A stretch of 22,983 nucleotides of DNA from an uncultured Anaerococcus sp. (GCF_943908415.1 NZ_CALTSY010000029.1:1-22983); one strand, 5' to 3'. Shown: positions 1-7,643, numbered from the stretch's first letter. The notes: generated by a model from the sequence alone, not told the origin. A program made the numbers and translations.

Positions 1-57
1 AAGTTTCCTCGTCTTTTTTCTATGTTGGGACTTTTGCAACAGCCCCTTTCTTTAACT
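1..57. mobile_element. probable insertion-sequence end (terminal inverted-repeat tip) at the window edge
   Basis: Read on the minus strand, positions 51–34 give GGGGCTGTTGCAAAAGTC, which resembles the CTGTTGCAAA-type ends of IS6- and IS1182-like elements. It lies about 20 bases beyond the encapsulin stop codon, and the sequence further out (1–30) is not part of any recognisable gene. No transposase lies inside the window, so the family cannot be fixed. There is no T-run after the GGG/CCC pairing, so it is not a good terminator for the encapsulin operon. Confidence 0.4.
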
Positions 58-69
58 TTTTATAATATT

Positions 70-882
70 TTACTTATTATTTACCTCTGCTCCTGATTCA
101 TTTGTGAAAACTATAATCTTGTCTTCCTCAAAAAATCTTGTTGTAAATGATTCTGATATATACAATCTAACCTTATCTATATCATGAGCTACATAGCCAA
201 TAGTAAAATCTTCACCAATGATTAATTGGAAATCATCATCAGCATGTGGTATTAATAAAGCTCCTTCTATGGCCTTTGAAAGAACTATCTTACCACCTAT
301 TATTTTTTCGATAGTTTGATATAAAGATTCTCCCTCAATAGATGATTGTATTTTTGCAAGGGTTACTGGGCAAACTATCAAATCAAATGGTGGATGAGCA
401 TAACTACTTTCTAGCTCAGTAACTGCAAGTGAAATGTTACGAGCTATATCACTAGCACTATCTCCAAGATCACGTACATCATTTGATGTATAGTTTTTTA
501 ATCCGTTCATACTTGTATTGCTGACACCATTATAAATAGCATTTTCTTCAAATAAAGCAATCTTAGAACAAGCCTCTTCTAGAGCTGATAAATCTATATT
601 AGCATCACCACGTTCTATATTATCTAGTTCCCATCTATCTAAAGAGAACTCTATTCTAGCCTCTGTTAATGGTTTAACTTCAAAGTTACCATAACAAACA
701 TCATTGTACTCTGATTGTTCACTTGATAGCCTACCCTCACTAACAACTCCAAAATCCTTACCATAAGGACCCTTTACTACTATTGACTTACGTGCTGATA
801 AGTATGAAGTAAGAGCTTCAGTTGCTGTATCATTTATCTCATCCCATGCCTTGTCTGTGACAGGCGCAATATTTTTGTGCAT
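70..882 (-). CDS. family 1 encapsulin shell protein
   Basis: This is the shell subunit of a protein nanocompartment, a 270-residue HK97-fold protein of the encapsulin (linocin M18/CFP29) family. It self-assembles into a cytoplasmic icosahedral cage around cargo enzymes. Family resemblance is clear at the N-terminus (PVTDKAWDEIN, residues 7–17, then the S-A-R-K stretch), in the central FELDRWELDNIERG-like segment near residues 77–92, and in the C-terminal half ending FTTRFFEEDKIIVF. The length is normal for the family (about 265). The start has an AGGAGG site that overlaps the stop of the upstream cargo gene; only 8 bases separate the two genes, so they are co-transcribed and translationally coupled. 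Downstream lies only the putative insertion-sequence tip. Assignment to the ferritin-loaded type rests on the neighbouring cargo. Confidence 0.95.
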   Translation of the reverse strand: MHKNIAPVTDKAWDEINDTATEALTSYLSARKSIVVKGPYGKDFGVVSEGRLSSEQSEYNDVCYGNFEVKPLTEARIEFSLDRWELDNIERGDANIDLSALEEACSKIALFEENAIYNGVSNTSMNGLKNYTSNDVRDLGDSASDIARNISLAVTELESSYAHPPFDLIVCPVTLAKIQSSIEGESLYQTIEKIIGGKIVLSKAIEGALLIPHADDDFQLIIGEDFTIGYVAHDIDKVRLYISESFTTRFFEEDKIIVFTNESGAEVNNK

Positions 883-890
883 TTTTCCTC

Positions 891-1250
891 CTATTTTAAA
901 TCCCCAATTCCAAGAGAATCTGATCCTTTTTTATCATTAGAATCTATATCTCCTTCAGCCTTTTCTTCTACTTCTGCAATAGGTCCTTCTGACCATAAAT
1001 ATGTCTTAAGTTCTTCATCCCATGTTGGATTATCTCGTCTTAGCCATTCTAAAGTCATAGCACAGTGTTCAATTTCCTCATCTCTATTGTGAATTAAAAC
1101 ACCCTTTAAGTTTTCATCTTGGCAAGCTGCAATTCTTTGCTCATATAGCATAGTCGCATCTAATTCTTCCATAAGAGTTTTTATAGCTCTTACTCTTTCT
1201 CTATGTTCTTTATCTATTAAATCATATGGTTCTATAAAGTAGTCTGTCAT
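891..1250 (-). CDS. encapsulated ferritin-like protein (EncFtn) cargo
   Basis: This 119-residue protein is a half-ferritin that oxidises Fe(II) at a subunit interface and delivers iron for storage inside the encapsulin shell. The core has two helices (about 14–45 and 47–72). Aligned from memory with Rhodospirillum rubrum EncFtn with an offset of 3, the ferroxidase residues Glu32, Glu62 and His65 correspond to Glu29, Glu59 and His62, all present; Tyr39 is Tyr36, but the Trp38 position is Leu35. After an acidic, low-complexity linker (about 92–109) the last nine residues, DSLGIGDLK, match the encapsulin targeting peptide that docks cargo on the inner shell wall. The gene has its own AGGAGG site and precedes the shell gene, the usual order for this operon type. 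Confidence 0.93.
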   Translation of the reverse strand: MTDYFIEPYDLIDKEHRERVRAIKTLMEELDATMLYEQRIAACQDENLKGVLIHNRDEEIEHCAMTLEWLRRDNPTWDEELKTYLWSEGPIAEVEEKAEGDIDSNDKKGSDSLGIGDLK

Positions 1251-1306
1251 TGTAAGCCTCCTATTCGCTTCTGTTTACTAATTACCCAATTTATACTTAA
1301 ACAATC

Positions 1307-1333
1307 AAAAAAAAGCAGGACCAATGCCCTGCT
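1307..1333 (-). terminator. intrinsic terminator downstream of the first GlsB-type gene
   Basis: On the minus strand AGCAGG pairs with CCTGCT around an eight-base loop (stem at 1314–1319 and 1328–1333), followed by a run of eight Ts (complement of 1307–1314). It lies 12 bases past the stop of the minus-strand gene ending at 1345, so it ends that transcript before the encapsulin operon. Confidence 0.85.
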
Positions 1334-1344
1334 AAATACTTTTA

Positions 1345-1635
1345 CTAAAATTTGTTTTTATTATTAGGTTTCTTATTCTTTGTGATTAGACTTATAATCC
1401 AAAGTAGAATTACAGCACCGATTACTGCCCATAAGATTTGCATAGGAGTACTTGCACCTGCATCGCCTGCAAATGCTGCACCATAAATCCAACCACCGAT
1501 TACAGAACCGATAATACCAACGATAACGTTAGCTACGCCTCCCATTTGAGCATCTTTACCCATAATCATACTAGCAATCCATCCTGCTAGAGCACCTAAA
1601 ACTAATGTCATTATAATTGAACGTCCGTCAAACAT
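1345..1635 (-). CDS. GlsB/YeaQ/YmgE family small stress-response membrane protein
   Basis: This 96-residue integral membrane protein has three hydrophobic helices (about 6–23, 32–51 and 62–83) and the glycine-rich signature of the family once called transglycosylase-associated: GALAGWIAS near residue 15, then an asparagine-containing NVIVGIIGSVIGGWIYG helix. Members are linked to general stress or envelope functions and in Gram-positives often travel with Asp23-type genes; the biochemical role is unknown. I place the start at ATG 1635, because the ribosome site AAAGGAG (about 1641–1647) lies inside the longer frame that would begin at a TTG at 1650. The tail is lysine- and asparagine-rich. 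It has its own terminator and is not co-transcribed with the encapsulin genes. Confidence 0.88.
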   Translation of the reverse strand: MFDGRSIIMTLVLGALAGWIASMIMGKDAQMGGVANVIVGIIGSVIGGWIYGAAFAGDAGASTPMQILWAVIGAVILLWIISLITKNKKPNNKNKF

Positions 1636-1720
1636 AATTTCTCCTTTCAAATTTACAAAAATTTCGTAATAAAATAAGTTAAAATTATTACATTATATAT
1701 ATAACCCAAAATAAAATTTT

Positions 1721-1767
1721 AAAACAAAAAGATGCTGGCGTAGGATAAACCAAAACGCCAACATCTT
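1721..1767 (-). terminator. intrinsic terminator downstream of the second GlsB-type gene
   Basis: A 12-base stem with a single C·A mismatch (1729–1740 with 1756–1767) is followed on the minus strand by TTTTTGTTTT. It ends the transcript of the gene at 1788–2075. Confidence 0.8.
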
Positions 1768-1787
1768 ATGATAAGACAATTTAAAAA

Positions 1788-2075
1788 TCAAACTTTTGTT
1801 CTTTGTTTATTTGCACTGTTTTTATTATTAACTGCACGAACTATAAAGTAGCATACTAATGAAGCAACTATAGACCAAAGAACCACCATGCCGTTTGTAG
1901 GCATATCATCCGCAAGACCATATATTAAAGCTCCAACTAGTGAACCAACTATTCCCCAAGTAATAGCCTTACTGTATGGCATAATACTTTTTTCCTTCAT
2001 AGCAGCTGGTAAAATCCAGCCAATAGCTAAGCCTATGATTACAGAATATAACCATTGCATTCCAGTTAAATTCAT
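1788..2075 (-). CDS. GlsB/YeaQ/YmgE-like small membrane protein (paralogue)
   Basis: A 95-residue protein with the same three-helix plan as its neighbour (hydrophobic segments about 7–25, 35–54 and 63–82), including the Gly-rich second helix (WGIVGSLVGALIYGLA), but with little side-chain identity elsewhere. The C-terminus is basic and asparagine-rich. Ribosome site AGGAG lies 7 bases before the ATG. The gene is flanked by its own promoter region and its own terminator, so it and the paralogue at 1345–1635 are separate transcription units rather than an operon. Family assignment comes from topology and glycine spacing and is less certain than for the neighbour; the molecular function is unknown. 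Confidence 0.72.
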   Translation of the reverse strand: MNLTGMQWLYSVIIGLAIGWILPAAMKEKSIMPYSKAITWGIVGSLVGALIYGLADDMPTNGMVVLWSIVASLVCYFIVRAVNNKNSANKQRTKV

Positions 2076-2133
2076 ATATGTCTCCTTTCGAACTTAAAAT
2101 AACTAATAATTAAGCATCTATCTTATCATTAAT

Positions 2134-2139
2134 ATTATA
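2134..2139 (-). promoter_or_regulatory. -10 box for the second GlsB-type gene
   Basis: On the minus strand a perfect TATAAT preceded by GTGGG lies about 60 bases upstream of the ATG at 2075. No good -35 hexamer is visible at 16–18 bases. It faces away from the two-component operon promoter in the shared 223-base divergent intergenic region. Confidence 0.4.
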
Positions 2140-2270
2140 CCCACTTATGTAAAAATATATCATTTTTATAGTATATTTCATAAAAGTTATTATTATTTAT
2201 TTTATTATCCTGTATATTCTTTTAAAAAATGTGTATTAATTAAATTGCTTAAATATTATTATTGAGCTTG

Positions 2271-2279
2271 TGGTATAAT
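2271..2279 (+). promoter_or_regulatory. extended -10 promoter of the two-component operon
   Basis: TGGTATAAT is an extended -10 element with no matching -35. Transcription would start near 2286, just before the ribosome site GAGGTGA at 2287–2293, giving a leader of only about 13 bases ahead of the GTG at 2299. This favours 2299 over the alternative GTG at 2290. Confidence 0.55.
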
Positions 2280-2298
2280 AGCAATTGAGGTGAAAGTC

Positions 2299-3012
2299 GT
2301 GAAGGATATTAAAATTTTAATAATAGAAGATGAACAAAAAATATCAACTATCATGAAATCCTACTTTGAAAAAGAGGATTATGAGGTTCTTCAAGCCTTT
2401 GATGGTAAGGAAGGGCTTAAGTTATTTAATGAAAATGAAATAGATTTGGTTATTTTAGATTTGATGCTTCCACTCCTATCTGGTGAGGAAGTTATAAAGG
2501 AAATAAGAAATAAATCACAGGTTCCAGTAATAATGGTTTCCGCTAAGGTAGAAGAAAATAATAGAGTAGATGGTCTACGCTTAGGTGCAGATGATTATGT
2601 AACAAAACCATTTTCTCCAAAGGAGCTTGTAGAAAGAGTTAAGGCTATTTTACGCCGAATAGAAAAATACAATATACCACGTGCAGATATAATAAAAACT
2701 AGTGATGGCAGACTTGAGATGGACTTAGAATACAACAGAATATTTAAGGATGGTAAGGAGATTCTTCTAACTAAGAATGAATTTCAAATTCTTAAAACCT
2801 TATTTTCTAATCCAAATAAAATATATTCTAGAGATGAGATTATAGAACTTACCTTTGGCTATGACTACGATGCTTATGATAGAGCTATTGATACACACAT
2901 TAAAAATATAAGGTCAAAGATTGAGGATAATCCAAAAAAACCATCCTACATAAAAACCATATATGGTATGGGTTACAAATCAGGCGGAGTAGATGATCAC
3001 ATTAAAGAGTAA
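2299..3012 (+). CDS. OmpR/PhoB-family response regulator
   Basis: A 237-residue DNA-binding response regulator, the transcriptional output of the two-component system with the next gene. The receiver domain (about 1–115) has the acidic pair Glu10–Asp11, the phosphoacceptor Asp54 (ILDLMLP), Ser81 in the switch position and Lys103 (VTKPF). The winged-helix Trans_reg_C domain (about 130–232) has the typical LTKNEFQIL segment, RDEIIELTFG and the DTHIKNIRSKIE recognition region, ending YGMGYK. The start is GTG 2299, because GAGGTGA lies 5 bases upstream, whereas the GTG at 2290 overlaps that site. The reading frame overlaps the kinase start by 20 bases. Target genes cannot be told from sequence; the divergent membrane-protein gene and the downstream protease-like gene are candidates. 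Confidence 0.92.
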   Translation: MKDIKILIIEDEQKISTIMKSYFEKEDYEVLQAFDGKEGLKLFNENEIDLVILDLMLPLLSGEEVIKEIRNKSQVPVIMVSAKVEENNRVDGLRLGADDYVTKPFSPKELVERVKAILRRIEKYNIPRADIIKTSDGRLEMDLEYNRIFKDGKEILLTKNEFQILKTLFSNPNKIYSRDEIIELTFGYDYDAYDRAIDTHIKNIRSKIEDNPKKPSYIKTIYGMGYKSGGVDDHIKE

Positions 3013-4315
3013 GATAATCAGAAATTTTACTGCTGGTATCCTGGCTTGTGTTCTAGTTTTCTCTATCCTCGTAACTTTATTTGTAACATTTAATTACAAA
3101 GAGTTACTTTTGGATATGAAAGATCATAGACCTATTGAAGTAAGCTATTGGTTTAGAAAATACAATAAAGATCCAAATATTAGTAAAGATGAGATGTGGG
3201 ATAGTATAGATAATCTTGCAGAAGACCTTGAGGTATATATAAAATTTGAAGAACCTGATGGTAATATATCATATTCTTTTGATGGACGTGATAAAAACAA
3301 TAATTCTCCACTTAAAGAAGAATCATTTTCATTTTTTAATGTGGATAAAACAAGACGTTCTGGAACACTTCATGTTATATATAATACTAATTCCGAACCA
3401 ATTTCTCAGCTACAGTCAAGCTATTCAAGGGCAATTGTCTATTCATTAATTATCTCCCTACTTATAGGTTTTATCATAAGTCTTATTCTTTCTGATAATA
3501 TATCAGAGCCGATTATGACTATGAGTGATGCGACAATAAAAATTAAAGATGGATATTATGATATAGGTGATAGAGATACTGATATCAAAGAGCTTGAAAC
3601 TCTTCAAAATAATATAAACTATCTATCTAGCAACCTAAAAGATCAAGAAGAAATTAGAAAGCAATATGCTCAAGATATATCACATGATCTGCGCACTCCC
3701 CTAACCAATCTACAATTATACATAGAAGCAATTAAGGATGGAGTTATAGAAGCAGATGAAAATACTATGGATATTCTATTATCAGATGTACAAAGACTTG
3801 AGGGCCTAATTGAAGGGCTTAAGAAGACTTTTGATGATAATGTAGAAAATCTTGCAATTAAAAAAGAGAAATTTGATATTTCCAAAGAGACTAATAGAAT
3901 TGTAAATAGTTTTATGGTAAATGCAGAGAATAATAACATCACTTTGAACCCCTATATCCAAGATGATATAATAATAAATTCAGATAAGGATAAATTCAAT
4001 CAAATATTACAAAATCTTATATCTAACGCTATCAAGGCTATAGGCAGTGATGGAATTATAGATGTTTACTTACAAGAAGATAATAATCAGATTGTATTAA
4101 GGGTCGTAGATGATGGTGTAGGTATAGAAGAAGAAAAAATACCTAGAATATTTGAAAGATTTTATAGGATAGAAGACTCCAGGAATACTGAAGAAAACGG
4201 ACATGGATTAGGCCTTTCAATTACCAAAAATTTTGTTGAGGCACTTGGCGGTAAAATTAGAGTAGATTCAAAAATCAATGAGGGAACTGCTTTTACACTT
4301 ACATTTATAAAATGA
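2993..4315 (+). CDS. membrane sensor histidine kinase
   Basis: A 440-residue membrane histidine kinase, partner of the preceding regulator. It has a TM helix at about 12–34, an extracytoplasmic sensor of about 110 residues (35–146), and a second TM helix at 147–167 followed by a HAMP-like linker. The HisKA segment is DISHDLRTPLTNL with phosphoacceptor His231. The catalytic domain has the N box (Asn341, Asn345), G1 (DDGVGIEE from Asp373), the F box IFERFYR and G2 GHGLGLSI (403–410). All catalytic motifs look intact. A GGAG site lies within the end of the regulator gene. The sensor domain is Asp/Asn/Lys-rich and carries no motif I recognise, so the stimulus is unknown. Confidence 0.92.
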   Translation: MITLKSKIIRNFTAGILACVLVFSILVTLFVTFNYKELLLDMKDHRPIEVSYWFRKYNKDPNISKDEMWDSIDNLAEDLEVYIKFEEPDGNISYSFDGRDKNNNSPLKEESFSFFNVDKTRRSGTLHVIYNTNSEPISQLQSSYSRAIVYSLIISLLIGFIISLILSDNISEPIMTMSDATIKIKDGYYDIGDRDTDIKELETLQNNINYLSSNLKDQEEIRKQYAQDISHDLRTPLTNLQLYIEAIKDGVIEADENTMDILLSDVQRLEGLIEGLKKTFDDNVENLAIKKEKFDISKETNRIVNSFMVNAENNNITLNPYIQDDIIINSDKDKFNQILQNLISNAIKAIGSDGIIDVYLQEDNNQIVLRVVDDGVGIEEEKIPRIFERFYRIEDSRNTEENGHGLGLSITKNFVEALGGKIRVDSKINEGTAFTLTFIK

Positions 4316-4323
4316 GGAATCTT

Positions 4324-5721
4324 ATGGCAAGAGAGAAAAAAAATAAGCATAAAAGCAATAAGAAATATAGTAGAAAAAAAGTTAGTAGTGCAAATAATAA
4401 CAGCTCTAAAACTAAGACTTCTTCTAGAAGTAGTAGAGCTAGAAAAAAAAGAGCTGCTCAGCAAAGAAAATATAGGATAAGGCGAATTATTCTAGCTATA
4501 TTATTAGTTCTTCTAATACTATTAATATTAAAATTAATTTCTAGTGCTATAAACAGTTATAAAGTAAAGGGATATCCAGATTTTAGAGATGAAGTTTTAG
4601 ACGATATGGGAAATGAGGTCTTTGTTTCTTCTTCTGAAGGTAGGTCATTAAGTACAGCAGAAAAAATAACTGACTTTGATGATTTATATAAAACTGTCGA
4701 AAGAAATTATGCTGTTGATCAATTCAATAAGGAAAATTTCGAAAAGTTTTTAGAAGAATATAATGCTTATAGAAAGAAGGTCTACAGCTCAAAAACTGAT
4801 CAAGAATATATTAAACTCTTAAATCAGTACTTGGCTATCCTTGATGATAATAGAACCTTTATCCTAGACAAGGAAAGCTATGATCATCTTTTTAACTATT
4901 ACAGAAAAGATAATAAGGATTATAGAGATAAGATACTCGGAAACTCACAAGTTGTAGATAGGTATAAAAGGTTGATAGCAGATCCTAATAATATAAAACC
5001 TTCTATGACTTGTTCAATAGAAGAAGACACAATACTCCAAATTAATTTACCAGATTTTAAGGCAGATGAGTTTGATAAAGATTTGGATACTATAGTAGAT
5101 CTTTTACTTAACAATCCCCCTACTAGTGCAATTCTAATAGACTTATCAAATAATAATTCTATAGATGATGTTTACCGCAATAAGCTTGCAGAAGTGATTA
5201 TTCATCAAGACTATGAAGAATCTAATCTGATATTTTATAGGGGTAAGATGATGCAAAATAGTTTGGAAGCTATTAAGAAAAGTGAAAATGATTATTACTC
5301 AACACCATTCGTAAAAAATGATGCTAGTAAATACCCAGATGATATAGAGTCTATCAATTTAAAAGATTATGTTTATTATGATGAAATAAGTCTTAAGATA
5401 AGTAAAAACAATGAATTTTCAGATAGAAATATCTATGTACTTACCAATGAAGAAACATCAAATGAAGCAATAAAATTAGCCGCTATACTTAAGGATAGCG
5501 GAGCTCAGATTATAAAGAATGGTTTAGAATCAAATCCTACGGATAAGGATGTGATCTATAACATGAGAAGCGATTTATATGTCTTAGAGCATTCAGGATT
5601 GGTACTTTCTATAAATAATGCTTTTAGTGAAAATGAAAAAGAAAAAAAGTATCTAGAATATGATCAAAGAATCAATTCAAACAATCCTATAGAATCAATG
5701 TATAGTATAATAAAACAATAA
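4324..5721 (+). CDS. membrane-anchored S41 (C-terminal processing) peptidase-like protein, probably with altered active site
   Basis: A 465-residue protein, third gene of the two-component operon. The first 54 residues are cytoplasmic and extremely Lys/Arg/Ser-rich; one TM helix (about 55–74) puts the remaining 390 residues outside. The outer part resembles tail-specific proteases: AILIDLSNNNS (about 269–279) matches the S41 DLRxN strand, NIYVLTNEETSNEA (about 369–382) matches the nucleophile loop, and PTDKDVIY with Lys408 matches the TxGKG general-base segment. In my alignment the nucleophile serine is Thr378 (or shifted to Ser379), and no PDZ domain is obvious. It may therefore be an inactive, regulatory homologue. 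The start at ATG 4324 is chosen because GAGG (4314–4317), overlapping the kinase stop, lies 6 bases before it. Family assignment is by remote pattern only. Confidence 0.55.
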   Translation: MAREKKNKHKSNKKYSRKKVSSANNNSSKTKTSSRSSRARKKRAAQQRKYRIRRIILAILLVLLILLILKLISSAINSYKVKGYPDFRDEVLDDMGNEVFVSSSEGRSLSTAEKITDFDDLYKTVERNYAVDQFNKENFEKFLEEYNAYRKKVYSSKTDQEYIKLLNQYLAILDDNRTFILDKESYDHLFNYYRKDNKDYRDKILGNSQVVDRYKRLIADPNNIKPSMTCSIEEDTILQINLPDFKADEFDKDLDTIVDLLLNNPPTSAILIDLSNNNSIDDVYRNKLAEVIIHQDYEESNLIFYRGKMMQNSLEAIKKSENDYYSTPFVKNDASKYPDDIESINLKDYVYYDEISLKISKNNEFSDRNIYVLTNEETSNEAIKLAAILKDSGAQIIKNGLESNPTDKDVIYNMRSDLYVLEHSGLVLSINNAFSENEKEKKYLEYDQRINSNNPIESMYSIIKQ

Positions 5722-5740
5722 ATAATAAAGTAAACTAAAG

Positions 5741-5767
5741 CCCTTAATTTTTCTTTAAGATTGAGGG
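5741..5767 (+). terminator. possible weak terminator after the two-component operon
   Basis: CCCTTAA at 5741–5747 can pair with TTGAGGG at 5761–5767 (one G·U pair) around a 13-base loop. The following ATTTATAA is a poor U-tract, so this may only assist the strong hairpin further on. Confidence 0.35.
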
Positions 5768-5776
5768 ATTTATAAG

Positions 5777-5814
5777 AAAAAAATACCAGGAAAATTAATT
5801 TTCCTGGTATTTTA
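5777..5814. terminator. bidirectional intrinsic terminator between convergent genes
   Basis: A perfect 28-base palindrome (5783–5810, arm ATACCAGGAAAATT) is preceded by seven As and followed by a short T-run. It can therefore end the plus-strand two-component operon and the minus-strand gene that stops at 5828. Confidence 0.88.
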
Positions 5815-5827
5815 TATATAATATTTA

Positions 5828-7003
5828 TTATCTAATTGTATCTTTTCTAACCACTTCAAGTGCTTTTTCTTCACCAGCTCTACCAGCCCATGCAGATAAT
5901 GCAAGTGCTATTATTAAGCCTAAGAATGTTATTACAGAACCTGCAGAAATTGAATTTGAAGCATCTTCTGCGCCTTGAGTTGTATTATCAATTGTGGTTT
6001 CAACTTGAGCGGAAAGTTCTTTAACTTTTACTGAAGCATCGTCTAGTGTTTCTTGAGCTTGCTTATTAGCTTCATTTATACCTTCGTAGATATTATCTGT
6101 AACTTGTTCAGCTTCAGCTGGAGTAAGATCAGAATTCTGTTGTACTGAATTTGCAATTGCATCTCTATCAACAGAATCAGCAATATTTTCAGCTCTATCA
6201 GATAAGCTCTTAGAAAGTTTATTGATTTCAGAGTTTGCTGAATCTGGGTTCACAGCAACATTTTTTGCAGATTCTAAAATCTCATCTTTAGATTCCTCTA
6301 ATTGATTATTTAGATAATCTGGTTGTAATTCTGGGACATCTGTATCAGATAAATATTTTTCAATATCAGCTTGAACTTCTTCATTGTCAATATCTTCTAT
6401 AGATTCCCCAGCCTTATTAAGACCTTCACTAACTGCATCATTAGTTGCTGAGATAGCAGATCCTGCTACATCACTTGTAGTGTTTATAACGCTACCAGCA
6501 ACATTTGTTGCAGCACCTACAGCTTGAGCTATAGCATTTACTACTAGTGTTAGTAAAAGTAAAAGTGTTAGGGCCCAAGTTATAGCACCGTGAAGCATAC
6601 CGGATTTTCTAGCTGAATAACCTGCAATATATCCACCTGCTAAAAATGAAAGTATAAGTGTTATTGCTGTCCAAATACCAGTTCCTACTCCTACTCCTTC
6701 TAAAGGATGAGATTCAGTTGGATTAAAAAGTCCAAAACCTAAAGCAGCTGTAATTAAGCTTAGTGTTGCAAAGCAAGCTGCCGCTGTAACTGCTCCAGCA
6801 AAAATTGCACCCCATGATAGGTTAGTACCTGCTGGTAATGCGTTTGTTGCTCTTTCATAAACTGGAACACCATTATTTGTTCTATCTACTCTCTCTCCTC
6901 TGCGAGTAGCTCTCGTATTATTACGATTGTTTGATCTTTCAGTAGTTATCTCTTCTGTTTCGAAAGATCCAACTTTTCGATCGTTATCTTTTCTTTCTGT
7001 CAT
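5828..7003 (-). CDS. multi-pass membrane protein with glycine-rich N-terminal domain and long helical domain
   Basis: A 391-residue protein of unknown function. Residues 1–60 are hydrophilic and Arg/Asn/Thr-rich. Residues 63–159 form a membrane domain of about three helices beginning LSWGAIFAGAVTAAA; this SWGAxxAGA pattern is shared by small membrane proteins often labelled YrzE or PhnA-like. Residues 160–354 are hydrophilic, Asp/Glu/Asn/Ala-rich and predicted helical, with repeated A-x-x-x-A/S spacings like an LEA-type or coiled-coil segment. A final TM helix (about 355–374) precedes a short charged tail. The long helical segment thus sits between membrane anchors on one face of the membrane. 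AGGAGG lies just upstream of the ATG. It stands alone between a bidirectional terminator and the HdeD gene, 108 bases away; whether it is read through from that operon is unclear. Confidence 0.75.
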   Translation of the reverse strand: MTERKDNDRKVGSFETEEITTERSNNRNNTRATRRGERVDRTNNGVPVYERATNALPAGTNLSWGAIFAGAVTAAACFATLSLITAALGFGLFNPTESHPLEGVGVGTGIWTAITLILSFLAGGYIAGYSARKSGMLHGAITWALTLLLLLTLVVNAIAQAVGAATNVAGSVINTTSDVAGSAISATNDAVSEGLNKAGESIEDIDNEEVQADIEKYLSDTDVPELQPDYLNNQLEESKDEILESAKNVAVNPDSANSEINKLSKSLSDRAENIADSVDRDAIANSVQQNSDLTPAEAEQVTDNIYEGINEANKQAQETLDDASVKVKELSAQVETTIDNTTQGAEDASNSISAGSVITFLGLIIALALSAWAGRAGEEKALEVVRKDTIR

Positions 7004-7111
7004 CTTTGCCTCCTAGAAATTAGTATAATAACAAATAAATTTTTTGCTACTAAGTATATAATACCCTTAAAACATAGTCTTAAAACTTATAAATTATTAA
7101 TTTATATATTA

Positions 7112-7639
7112 TTAAAAAGAATGTATTATAGTTCTTATACCTAAGATTAAGAAGTAAAGACCTACTAACATCACTATAGTTACATAGCCACTTAATGGAT
7201 TACTAATCATCATAACCCCTAAGATAATACCTAGGATATTTAAAATTAGTAATGTTGTCCAAACACCATTTGCTATAAGTCTAAGAGGACTAGATAATAT
7301 GATGCCCATAACAGATGTAAATATAAACCATATAGCAAATATATATGGAAGAGCAATAAATGTGGTATTAATATCAACTAGAATTACAATTCCTAATATT
7401 ATCTGCACAATACCTGATATCATTCTTAAACTATAATTATCATCTACATAATATCTATTTATGGTCCTGCTTATTGTTATCTCACCTATACCTGATAGAA
7501 TTACAGAAATACCTAATAAAATTGCGATACTGTATAAGCTTACAGTTGGATCTTTGAATGCAATAATGGCTACTATAATGTATATAATTCCTAGTACAAG
7601 ATTTGCCCAATTAACATTATTGTTTTTTTGTTCTGTCAT
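7112..7639 (-). CDS. HdeD/DUF308 family membrane protein
   Basis: A 175-residue protein with six hydrophobic helices arranged as three similar pairs (starting about 10, 36, 68, 94, 122 and 148), matching the HdeD acid-resistance family (DUF308). In Escherichia coli HdeD is tied to acid resistance at high cell density; no activity is known. The ATG lies 4 bases after the stop of the HEPN/nuclease gene, and its AAGGAG site is made from that gene's last codons, so the two are translationally coupled. It is therefore probably the last gene of the defence operon, an unexpected placing for a stress membrane protein. No strong terminator follows; only a weak AT-only hairpin lies near 7085–7105. Confidence 0.85.
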   Translation of the reverse strand: MTEQKNNNVNWANLVLGIIYIIVAIIAFKDPTVSLYSIAILLGISVILSGIGEITISRTINRYYVDDNYSLRMISGIVQIILGIVILVDINTTFIALPYIFAIWFIFTSVMGIILSSPLRLIANGVWTTLLILNILGIILGVMMISNPLSGYVTIVMLVGLYFLILGIRTIIHSF

Positions 7640-7643
7640 AATA

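Noticed and set aside
34..53. GGG/CCC pairing as terminator of the encapsulin operon
   Set aside because: The stem is short and mismatched, with no T-run on the minus strand; the insertion-sequence end explains it better.
877..1092. Plus-strand 71-codon frame over the encapsulin cargo gene
   Set aside because: It lies opposite a well-supported gene, and its serine-rich product has no coding character.
1636..1650. TTG start for the first GlsB-type protein
   Set aside because: The ribosome binding site would lie inside the coding sequence; ATG at 1635 is correctly spaced.
7085..7105. AT-only palindrome as terminator after HdeD
   Set aside because: Weak stem with no G/C pairs and no clear U-tract.
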